A DNA stretch of 64,000 nt from Tetragonia tetragonoides (taxonomy: Eukaryota > Streptophyta > Magnoliopsida > Caryophyllales > Aizoaceae), in assembly GCA_038025085.1 (NCBI GenBank), contig CM076141.1, forward strand, positions 12,526,001-12,590,000. The letters are read 5' to 3'. Position 1 is the stretch's first letter, and each line of letters begins with the position of its first letter. The notes under the pieces are model-generated. The model was not told the DNA's origin. It saw only the letters and a list, made by a program, of their open reading frames with translations, and did no database searches. The translations under genes and the position numbers were made by a program. This document shows positions 22,634 through 30,910 of this stretch, one piece after another.

Positions 22634-23294
22634 GAAAGGAAGTGAATTTCTACCGGCCTTGAACACTCTCATGGATGACGATTCGAGTCTGTAGGACTCT
22701 TTCAAATGTGACCCATGGTGATATGGGTGTTTATTTATCTTCATCCTCTGTTAACTCCACAAGTGCCAGCTTAAATAGTACCAATTCAGTGGAGGAATGC
22801 GAGTCCACTAATGCGAGAATGGTGGTGGATACTGAAAAAGTTGCCCACGAGGTTTCCACCTCTGTGGAGAAGATTGAGTTCATCAATGAGGAGGTTGTCT
22901 CGGAGAATGACTTTACTGTACAACAAAACTTTCATCCTATCTCTACCTCTATTTCTGGTCTGCAGCATAAGGTCATGGTCAGCTTCTTTATATTTGCGTC
23001 AAGAGCTAAACCACGCTCGAGAATCTCGTCTATTCACTGTCGACCCCGGAGGTTCAAAGAGTTGAAGTATCAGGAGAGGAAAGGTAATATAGTTTGTCAT
23101 GTTAATAAATCTTGGTTTTGCAGGAATCATGTCGATCACAAACGCAAGCTGACTTTTCGAGATGGTTCCTTAAATAGTTTTAGGAAGAAGTTTAAGTTTT
23201 CTTTTTCAGGTGGCCCGGGCTTTGATAGCCTCAATACGGGCTTGTAATGTATTGTATCTATGTACTTTCCTTCTGCCAAAAAAAAAAACAAAAA
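22634..23294 (+). pseudogene. 3' part of the retrocopy with poly(A) tail
   Basis: Continues the TPR retrocopy after the Ty3 element. The coding frame ends at TGA 22660-22662. A separate open frame (22675-23247, 190 residues) has a Ser/Thr-rich then basic composition and matches nothing I recognise; it may be untranslated sequence or part of a chimeric transcript. The end is TGTATTGTATCTATGTACTT then TTCTGCC and an A-rich tail at about 23278-23296. Confidence 0.55.
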
Positions 23295-23323
23295 AACTTC
23301 ATTGCCTTCTTCTTCATCATCAT
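23295..23323 (-). pseudogene. Detached 5' coding end of double-knottin gene 2
   Basis: Three adjacent ATGs (from 23323 downward) followed by lysine codons correspond to the start of gene 1. The upstream 23324-23413 also matches the gene 1 leader, including CTTGTATATGT- and GAGCAATGCAAGTCCC-like sequence. The rest of the gene lies at 13440-13742. Confidence 0.7.
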
Positions 23324-23404
23324 TATACTTGTATATGTATATATCTTTAGCTTGTTTGTTTTGTGGATTGATGATGATATGAAGAGAAGGAGCAATGCAA
23401 GTCC

Positions 23405-23413
23405 CTATTTATA
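23405..23413 (-). promoter_or_regulatory. TATA box of double-knottin gene 2, edged by a MITE
   Basis: The minus strand reads TATAAATAG across 23405-23413, as in gene 1. The MITE starts at the next base (23414), so sequence upstream of the TATA box has been displaced by 426 bp plus the duplication. Confidence 0.65.
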
Positions 23414-23839
23414 GGGGGTGTTTGGATGTTGGCTTGTGGGGTGTCTTTTGGCAAAATTGGATGTTTGACCAGTCCACCATCCAATATTGGTGTTTGGATA
23501 TTAGCTTGTGAGATTGGCTTTTGGGTTCCCACAAGCCAACTTTTGAAAAGCCAAGGAGGTTGGCTTATGGGTATTGACTGGTGCCATTAATGTAGTCTAA
23601 TGACATAATAGTCCAAGACTTGCAATTATTCACTTCTATGCCATTAAATTCCTCAATCATATGAATGTCCTTATAGGTCATTTTACATATAACCAGCTAA
23701 TGTTACCAGCCAATTTTACCAAACATCTCTTTCCAGACATCCAATGTTACCAGCCGGTCAAATCAGCTAACAATACCAGCTATCGACCACCAGCCATCAG
23801 CCAACAGCTAATAACACCAGCCAATTGCCAAACAGGGCC
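23414..23839. mobile_element. MITE (426 bp), PIF/Harbinger-like
   Basis: Ends GGGGGTGTTTGGATGTTGGC and, reversed, GGCCCTGTTTGGCAATTGGC are imperfect inverted repeats. A 3-bp ATA duplication lies at 23411-23413 and 23840-23842. The paralogous site in gene 1 (TTTATAGTAATATAATGC) is uninterrupted, which fixes both ends. TGTTTGG-type termini and 3-bp duplications suggest PIF/Harbinger, though ATA departs from the usual TWA target. Confidence 0.8.
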
Positions 23840-23898
23840 ATAGTAATATAATGCACTATAGTTATGTACTAGCTACAACTAAATTAATTAGCCACTTG

Positions 23899-24147
23899 GG
23901 AGTAATGTAAGGCCATGGGGTTCGATTTCCCATCCCTCCGTGTTTTATAATTTACTGACTTTTAGAAACTATACTAACTCCTTGTTGTGCTACATTATAG
24001 TGGGGTTAATACTTGTGTTGGTGGTTGGTTGTTTAGTTAGTCATATATGTTCACTGCTGAATATACATGCACGAAATTCCGAACTTCACGTAGTAGGGAT
24101 GCCTGGATCGTCATTCATTTTATTTCACCATCTTTACAATTACCAAA
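23899..24147 (+). mobile_element. SINE-like retroposon (249 bp)
   Basis: Flanked by perfect 13-bp repeats AATTAGCCACTTG (23886-23898, 24148-24160). GGGGTTCGATTTCCC near 23918 resembles a pol III B box, and the 3' end is TTACCAAAA. The A box appears lost by 5' truncation. The middle (GGTTGTTTAGTTAGTC, GTTC-C-G-TGAA, CCGAAC) matches the insertion at 62504-62669. Confidence 0.7.
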
Positions 24148-24166
24148 AATTAGCCACTTGCATATG

Positions 24167-25197
24167 CAGGCCCGTTCCTAACATTTAAAAGGCCCCAGGG
24201 CAAACTGAAAATGAGGGCCCTAATACATTAATAAATTTTTATCCGAGTTTAAGGACCAGCGCGGTGGTGAAAACATAAGCGCAAGTCTCATATCCCTTTG
24301 TAGTGGGAGATTTCTTTGCTATTAAAAGAAAAATGTGTTGTTTACGAAAAAATAAAACAGAAGTAATGAAAGGAAAAATAGAAGTAGTGGCTTATATTCG
24401 CAAATAGTTGACATTTAAAAGAAAATTTATAATTTCAAAAAATTTCTCCACAAAAATATTATACTCAGACAGAAAGATATTTTAAATGTAAACATCTGAT
24501 CCATTTTTTTAAGGGCCCATTTTGTCTAACTTGTAGTGATTTATATCAAAATCAAAGAGATATGAAATAGAAAACCTTGAAATAAAATTGTTGTTTGATT
24601 AAAAGATCTCTTTTTACTGAGCAAGTCTTGTATGAGACCAACTCACCGTAAAATGAGATCACTATTTAGAAATGTAGGGGTCAATTATTATGAGCAGTGA
24701 TCATTGTTCTACTAAAAAGTGGCCCTCGTCCTACCAAAAATTACAAAAAAACAGTTTTAAACAAGTTTTTGTGATTTTTACTAGATTAAAAAAAAAAACA
24801 TCTTTTTACTAGATAAAATATTCAAAATTTCTTAAAAACAAAAAATAATAGAGTAACAAATTTACAAGTTATTTTAAAAGTTATTGCACGTGAAGGTCAA
24901 GCTAGCCTCAAACTAAGAAATAAACAAAAAAATAAAAAAAAAAGAAAAAAAAAGAAAACAAGGGCCCTTGGATTCGAACACGAGTTATCGGAGAATCAGT
25001 GTATCACATTGCTTACAAGCTTTTTTTTTTTTGAGGGAAACATTGCTTACAAGCTTTAACCATTGAGCAACAACTCTTTTGGTGATTCTTAACTTCAGAA
25101 TTTAATATCGATATCATTTTTTATTTGTTTTTTGGGTCCCTTTGTGCATTGGGCCCTAGGCGATTGTCCTTGAAACCTATGCTCTAAGACGACCCTG
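24167..25197. mobile_element. hAT-like non-autonomous element (1031 bp)
   Basis: 8-bp duplications TGCATATG (24159-24166) and TGCATATA (25198-25205) flank termini CAGGCCCGTTCCTAA and, reversed, CAGGGTCGTCTTAGA. Next to the ends are mirrored GGCCCCAGGGC and GGGCCCTAGGC blocks. The interior is AT-rich and encodes nothing recognisable. Confidence 0.75.
25024..25039 (-). mobile_element. Ultra-short T-tailed insertion with about 18-bp TSD
   Basis: A T-run plus GAGGGAA sits between two copies of ACATTGCTTACAAGCTTT (25006-25023, 25040-25057); the last T residues are ambiguous with the tail. It lies inside the hAT-like element. Confidence 0.6.
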
Positions 25198-25205
25198 TGC
25201 ATATA

Positions 25206-25471
25206 CAGTATCTTTGTTTATAATTTTTTCCCCAAAATGATGTTATCTAGGACACCTAGCTACCATGATAATACTGTTTATTATTGAGCAATTATTTTCT
25301 CTTACTATTATTTTCTCTTAAGAACGGTGTACTACGTTGTACGTAAGCTAATAAGGGAGAATCGAATAACTCCATTTGCCCTGGGGCTTGTGTTTTGTCA
25401 ATTTGGAAACAGGGTGATAATGATGCATGACAGAGTTTACAGAGAGAGAGAATGGCTGACTCATATACCGT
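25206..25471. other. No gene seen
   Basis: Short intergenic piece between two transposons; no supported feature. Confidence 0.4.
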
Positions 25472-25479
25472 GTGGTGGC

Positions 25480-26145
25480 CTAGGTTGCACGGATATCGAT
25501 ACGAATATGGATACGGGTACGAATACGGGTGTAAGATACTGCAATTCTAAATTTCTTAGGATACAAGTACGACAAAAATATAATTTAAAATATATAATAT
25601 AATAACTTTAAAAAAAAAGAAGCTTAATCACATATCAATTTATGACATTTACTGGCGTTGTTAACATCTATATACCATTCTCTATTAAGAATATAAGATC
25701 TGAGAAGAAAAACGCGTGAGTAAGTCGATGACTAAATAGTTGCTGGGTATTGATGTGTGGAAGATAGAGAGAGTTGGCGAACCGACTAGCTGCTCCGGTA
25801 GGCGTAAGCCTTCAGATCAGACAAGATGGAGGTTATAATGAGAGAGAAAGGTCATTTCTTTTGGGTTGCATAGTGATATATTTAAAGAAATACTTAATCT
25901 TTGTTGCAAAAAATATAATTAATGGAAGTGTTTGCTGATATGGTGTATCCTTAAAGTATCCACCGTGTATCCGAGAAGTATCCGTATTATTTTTGGGAAA
26001 AAACTAATACGAAAAAATTGGCTACTTCTCCAATACGTATCAGATGCGTATTTCCAAGTATCGGGCGCGTATCCTAGAAATATCGATATTCGAAACGTAT
26101 CGGATATGGGATACTGCTGTTGGATCAGATATTAGTGCAACCTAG
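25480..26145. mobile_element. TIR element (666 bp), hAT- or MULE-like
   Basis: Termini CTAGGTTGCACGGATATC and, reversed, CTAGGTTGCACTAATATC. 8-bp duplications GTGGTGGC (25472-25479, 26146-26153), possibly 9 bp with a shared base. Subterminal repeats of the GGATACGGGTACG kind on the left and CGTATC motifs on the right are inverted relative to each other. No coding region. Confidence 0.75.
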
Positions 26146-26153
26146 GTGGTGGC

Positions 26154-26541
26154 CGGGGTGGGTGGAGGGTTGGGGAACGGGAGAGCGTTGAAAATGAATT
26201 TACGGGAGTAGGGTCGTAGGGATTGGGTTTGGCCACGATATTTGCAACGAGGTATTTTCAAGCATGAGGCGAACCGAAATACCATTTTTCATTTTAGTGT
26301 ATCACTATTGTTTCTTAGGTATTTTTTTATCGCCTTACATGAATTTTTTTGCAACACGAGTAATTGGCATTTGTAAATTGCAAGTCTTTTTTCTATTTTT
26401 TAGGTGAAAGGTCGCAATTAGCTGACACTTAGGTTTTCGTTAAACTAGCCAAACATACCTCAAGGGCTACACATACATGACGCGGGTATTATTGTAAGTT
26501 TAGTTTAAACTTCTAAATCAGACATCTTAATCATAATAATT
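26154..26541. other. No gene seen
   Basis: AT-rich intergenic sequence without supported features. Confidence 0.4.
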
Positions 26542-26558
26542 ATTAACATTGTAGGAGT

Positions 26559-26751
26559 ACTTAAGATAGGTTGCTGTAGTGGTTCAGCACTTCATCCCTT
26601 AAACAAGTGGTTAGGGGTGGAATCCCAACTCTTGCGAATGGAACAAATCACTTGGTCAGCCCCCTACCGCTTAGTGTGCTGACAATTGGGACGAGAGGAT
26701 TAGTCACTGTAATCGAAGGTGGATATCCTTGGCAAAGACCAAAAAAAATAA
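26559..26751 (+). mobile_element. tRNA-derived SINE (193 bp)
   Basis: GCTGTAGTGGTTCAGCACT resembles a pol III A box region and GGGGTGGAATCCCAACTC a B box. The 3' end is GGCAAAGACC plus an A-run. 17-bp TSDs ATTAACATTGTAGGAGT (26542-26558) and ATTAATATTATAGGAGT (26752-26768) differ at two positions. Confidence 0.75.
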
Positions 26752-26825
26752 ATTAATATTATAGGAGTTGATATATAATTATATAAAGTAGGTATATATC
26801 GAGAGCATATAGAGACGCAACCTAA

Positions 26826-27432
26826 ACCAAGAGTACTATAGGACACACCAAAAAATACTTCTCTTTTTGTCCTTCTTCCTCTCTAAAATCCTAATCTTTA
26901 ATAGAGTATATTTTCAGACCGTAAGTACTGATTTAGGTCATTCTCAACCCGTGATTGATGTTTTTCATCACTGATCCCTAATTTCTAGCTTTTCTCGTTA
27001 TGAGTGCGTGGAATACTTCTCCCCCTTTGTAGAGTTTTTAGGGATCTTCAATCATTATTTCCCTTCTATAGGATGTTCTTTCTCGCCTTAGAAGAAATAT
27101 GAATTTGGGGACCGGGTATAAACACGATCGATGTGTGGTATCATACAGATTTGTGGGCAGCGATTACATCACTTGTGGTGAAGATATCCACTTATGTGAA
27201 AGATGAAGAAACATCAAATAAAGCACATGGTTACTATGAATGTTAAGAGTCGCACTCGAGTATTCTAGTAAATTGGTTTGTTAGTGGAATAATTTTTGTT
27301 GTTTCTATTGATTTAATATATTTTAGGATTATTTTTGTTATAGATGTCGTATGTATTTTCTATGAATGAAAGTGATCTCCTATTCCCCTCTCAAAAACAA
27401 AAACAAAAAAAGAAAAAAGAAAAAAGAAAAAA
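26826..27432 (+). mobile_element. Retroposon with A-rich tail (about 607 bp)
   Basis: Starts with a leader-like CT-rich sequence and ends CCCCTCTCAAAAACAAAAAC with a long A/G-rich tail. Imperfect flanking repeats begin GAGCATA and end AACCTAA (26803-26825, 27433-27455; 18 of 23 positions agree). No ORF of note. It may be a processed transcript or a deleted LINE. Confidence 0.5.
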
Positions 27433-27749
27433 GAGCATAGAACGCCCCAACCTAAGCAATATAGTAGAGTAATTGATAAGCAATTAATTAGTAAAAATTA
27501 ATGATTAGTAGAAAATGATGATAAGAGTAGAATTTTTAGGGCGCCAATTTGAATTGGTGATAAGTCGTCACTATATATATATGAGAAGGGTCAAGTACAA
27601 ACCCCCCTTAGTATACAAACTATACAAACTAATAAGAGCCATTAGATCTGATAGATATGCGGTCGAAAATAATCGCGTGACTTGAATTAGCTGCAAAGAA
27701 AAGAAAAAGGGAAAAGAAAAAAGCATAACTCTCGCTTTCTTTTTCATTG

Positions 27750-27754
<5 letters not shown>

Positions 27755-27796
<42 letters not shown>
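27755..27796. repeat. (CT)n microsatellite
   Basis: Uninterrupted CT run in the leader-like part of the (TA)n-flanked element. Confidence 0.9.
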
Positions 27797-27800
<4 letters not shown>

Positions 27801-28359
27801 GATTGAACCTCGAACTGAATTCAATGGCTGTCGACGATATTTAGGCATCAATTTCTGTCATTCTAGCTATTCTAAGGTATGTTACGAAATCTTGTTTCCC
27901 TTTTTCTTTCAATCTCTCAAAAATCAGGTGAGCATGAATGTCAAGTTTACTGTTGTTCAATTTAGGGTTATGATGTGGCTCGAATTTTCGGATTTGAAGT
28001 CTTATTTGTTGTTGCACAACTATTGAACAATTGAAATTAATTAAGTGTTCCTCGAATTATGCAGGTTTTTTGGTTTTTCACATTCATTTTCTTAAAATTA
28101 TACTTTTAGTGGGCGATTATGAGTTATTATGGCATCAATTTTTGTAAAGTGAGGATCAATTGATATGATACTGATAATTTGAAGGACAACCAATTTTTAT
28201 TCATGATTTATTGATTTTATAATGTTGTTGACAGAGTGTGTGTATGTGTATGTTTTTTGCATATAATCCTTGTTGTTTGGAAATGGTATGAGAGAGTAAA
28301 GGGGAGGAGCAAGTGGAGTCACAGAAACTACAGTGCAAATTCTTTGAAAAAAAATATAT

Positions 28360-28435
28360 GCAAATTCATTGAAATTGGACTGTGGATTCATTATAACTGA
28401 ATTGTAGATTCATTGAGAATGAACTTGAAATTTAT
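28360..28435 (+). repeat. ATTCATT-motif array, block 1
   Basis: Three or more GCAAATTCATTGAAAT / GTGGATTCATTATAACTG / GTAGATTCATTGAGAATG units spaced about 24-27 bp. Confidence 0.6.
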
Positions 28436-29069
28436 TTTATTATTGTTTCATATTGTTATGAAACGGTTTACAGAAACCCATGACTTTGTTGATTATTGCT
28501 TTATCCAGTAGCAACTGCTTGATATTTTTCTTTAAGAGTCAAGTATAATCCATTGCTTATAAAATTGGTGGATGCTAGAGTGACTTATGCTATTGTGCTC
28601 TAATGTTTGTAGATGAGGCATAAAGAGAGACCTAGGAAGGACAAGAGTTGTTTGACAACACTGCTTCAGTGTCATGGTTCCCATTGGTAATTGAGAGATT
28701 GTGCATGCCTGTGTGTGTATATATTCAAATTGTCCTTAGTATTATATCACAACTTCATTGTTCAAAAACCACAGCTTCATTAGTATTTAACTTCTTAAAT
28801 ACACCTTAGTTACGAAATATAATACTACAGCTTCATTAAAAACATACAGATTCATTGACACAAATCATACAAAGCTCTACTAAATCAAGAGATTTACCAA
28901 ATATGATGCTCACTCCTCGACCCCGACAAAAAGGTGGTGAAGCAATCGAGCACCTAAGAAAAGAAAAAAAAAGACTTGCAAGGCCTGTGGGGAGATGGCT
29001 AATTTTACATTAAGCAATGATAAATGCATTGATACGCGTGTACACACGCGCGCGCGCACACAAAAGGCC

Positions 29070-29270
29070 ACAATGTAAGAATTCATTGAAAATATAGCAC
29101 AACTTCATTATAAATGTATCTCAGATTCATTAAAAGGGTAGCACGACTTCATCACATATATAAGTTGGAGCTTCATTGAACTTCTAGGTGAACTTCATTA
29201 AAAAGGTATCCAGGCTTCATTGAAAATGTAGTATAGCTTCATCACCTATGAAGCAAACCTTTATACAAGT
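29070..29270 (+). repeat. ATTCATT/CTTCATT-motif array, block 2
   Basis: Successive AATTCATTGAAAATATAGCA, CTTCATTATAAATG, GATTCATTAAAAGGGTAGCA, CTTCATTGAAC, CTTCATTAAAAAGGTATCC and CTTCATTGAAAATGTAG units, about 25-30 bp apart. Confidence 0.65.
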
Positions 29271-29329
29271 GTACCGATTTTTTTTACCCATGAACTTATC
29301 CTTGCTAATTTCCTCTTTTAGTGTGGAAG

Positions 29330-29560
29330 TATAGCTTGTAGAAGTTGGTCCATGAGGAGAGGGGAGTTAACATGGTTGAAAGATTGAAGGCTGTTAACTT
29401 TGTCGTTGGAGTACTGTTAGTGGAGTGTACTACGTAGCTTCTGGTTACAAGTTCTTGACAGGCACACCACCTGAATTTAGAGGTGTTGATGTTATTTGGG
29501 GGCCTTTCAATTTGCCTAGACACAGTTTCATGTTATGACTTGCAACGCTTGCGAGATTGC
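29330..29560 (+). pseudogene. LINE zf-RVT fragment
   Basis: Broken frames give LVHEERGVNMVERLKAVNFV, YKFLTGTPPEFRGVDVIWG and FNLPRHSFMLWLATLARL. The last resembles the zf-RVT region (NLPKHSFILWLA-type) found downstream of RT in plant LINEs. It has stops and no upstream RT here, so it is a remnant carried inside the (TA)n-flanked element. Confidence 0.6.
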
Positions 29561-29660
29561 TAACAATATTAGAGTGTAATATATGCATGGGATTTCTTCA
29601 TGGTAGTAAGGAGTGTTATTTATTGCAAATCAGCAGATAAGGATCATAACCACATTTTCT

Positions 29661-29733
29661 AGCCTATTAGCTCAAATTGGGAGAGTATTTGTGCTATGGT
29701 ACAAAGGATGTAGGTTCAACTCCTACATAGGCT
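29661..29733 (+). tRNA. tRNA-like sequence, probably a pseudogene or SINE head
   Basis: Exactly 73 nt with a perfect 7-bp acceptor stem (AGCCTAT/ATAGGCT), a D arm (GCTC/GAGT-like), and a T arm GTAGG-TTCAACT-CCTAC. The anticodon arm has a TTTGT/ACAAA stem but an 8-nt loop, so no normal anticodon can be assigned. I take it as tRNA-derived, not a working tRNA gene. Confidence 0.45.
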
Positions 29734-30198
29734 TACAACAAATGACTAAAGTTTCTTTATCTTTCCTTTTGTTATATGCAGACTACAATGATGTTTCTTT
29801 TTCTGTTTTATATTTAGACTACAAAAGAGGTTTACAAGTGTCTGTAGATATGTACTCATTGGTACAGAATTTGTGGTTGTGAAAGTATTGCAAGGCCATT
29901 TGTATTGCTACTTGTATTCTGGAGAAAAGTTTGTTTCCACCAAAAGACATCCTAATAAAAGCCATTAATGTTCCACATGGACATACAAAGAAATTTTATT
30001 AATTTGAAGACCAATGTCACTTCAAATTAAGATTTGGAAGGAGTTTAGTCTCAAAGAGTATCAATACAATAGCTAGCAATCACCATTTATAATAACCTAA
30101 CAACAACAAGCATCAACACGAGCAGCTAGCAACCATCAACATGAGCAGCTAGCAACCAGTAACATGAGACTAATTTGAGCCAGTAACCAGCAACAAAA

Positions 30199-30200
<2 letters not shown>

Positions 30201-30230
<30 letters not shown>
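30201..30230. repeat. (AT)n microsatellite
   Basis: Alternating AT run within the (TA)n-flanked element. Confidence 0.9.
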
Positions 30231-30232
<2 letters not shown>

Positions 30233-30341
30233 CAGAGTGCAGCACCAACAACAACTTAAGTCATTCATTTGATACAACATTATGGAGTTATCTACGGTTA
30301 AACTTGCATACAATATACCAAAATCATATAAATTGAAGATA

Positions 30342-30409
30342 AACCTATGTAGAATTCGAACCCACATCTTGTGCACGTGCACATGCTCTACCATTTGAGC
30401 TAACAGGTT
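30342..30409 (-). tRNA. Second tRNA-like sequence, shortened anticodon arm
   Basis: On the minus strand: acceptor AACCTGT/ATAGGTT, D arm GCTC...GAGC and T loop GGGTTCGAATTC are recognisable. The anticodon arm is only TGTGC-ACGT-GCACA, with a 4-nt loop. It resembles 29661-29733 in its outer arms. It is probably a tRNA-derived remnant. Confidence 0.4.
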
Positions 30410-30702
30410 TGAAATCAAATAATTACAAATAGCAATCAACAACAACATCGGATAAAGATGTCAAACTCCATACACCTCTCATTCACCTTCACATGTTAAT
30501 TTCTGTATTTTTTTATACAAATTTGATAACTTTACCTCACAAAGTATATGCTCACTTGCTAAAGCAATCATAAGGCATCATCAATAACATAAAAGAGTTG
30601 TTTATCACAAAAACAAATGTAAGATGGTGTCATGTGAAAATCATCTCTGTAAATGGTAAAATACGCTAGTCTGCAATCAAAATTAAACAGCAAGTTCATT
30701 AA

Positions 30703-30910
30703 GAAGAATATGCAGATTCATTCAAACTGAAGTGGTGATTCATTGATCCTGAAGTGGAGATTCATTCAAACTGAAGTGAAGATTCATTAAAACCAAATCA
30801 TAGATTCATTCCAACTGAAGTGGAGATTCATTGAATTACAACTTTTTTATAACTGAAGGCAAACTCATTGGAAGTAATATGATGATTCATTGACAGTCAA
30901 TTGTAGATGT
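30703..30910 (+). repeat. ATTCATT-motif array, block 3
   Basis: Best-ordered block: GATTCATTCAAACTGAAGTG, GATTCATTGATCCTGAAGTG, GATTCATTCAAACTGAAGTG, GATTCATTAAAACC, GATTCATTCCAACTGAAGTG, GATTCATTGAATTAC, with spacing of about 27 bp. Confidence 0.75.

Larger units (their letters stand above)
13743..23294 (+). mobile_element. Retroposed transcript (TPR-protein retrocopy), itself split by a Ty3 element
   Basis: Bounded by about 14-bp direct repeats AACTTCCTTGCCTT (13729-13742) and AACTTCATTGCCTT (23295-23308), one mismatch apart. The right end is A-rich (TGCC, eleven A, C, A-run). The left end begins with GC-rich 5'-UTR-like sequence, and the coding part has no evident introns. Removing the 7.67-kb Ty3 insertion leaves about 1.87 kb. 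Knottin gene 1 offers the uninterrupted counterpart. These are hallmarks of LINE-mediated retroposition of an mRNA. A captured or chimeric LINE cannot be excluded, because the part after 22662 is not recognised. Confidence 0.75.

Noticed and set aside
29661..29733. A functional tRNA gene
   Set aside because: The 8-nt anticodon loop prevents a normal anticodon; kept only as a tRNA-like sequence.
30703..30910. CRISPR-like array of spaced repeats
   Set aside because: Plant nuclear context, imperfect repeats, no uniform spacers and no cas genes.
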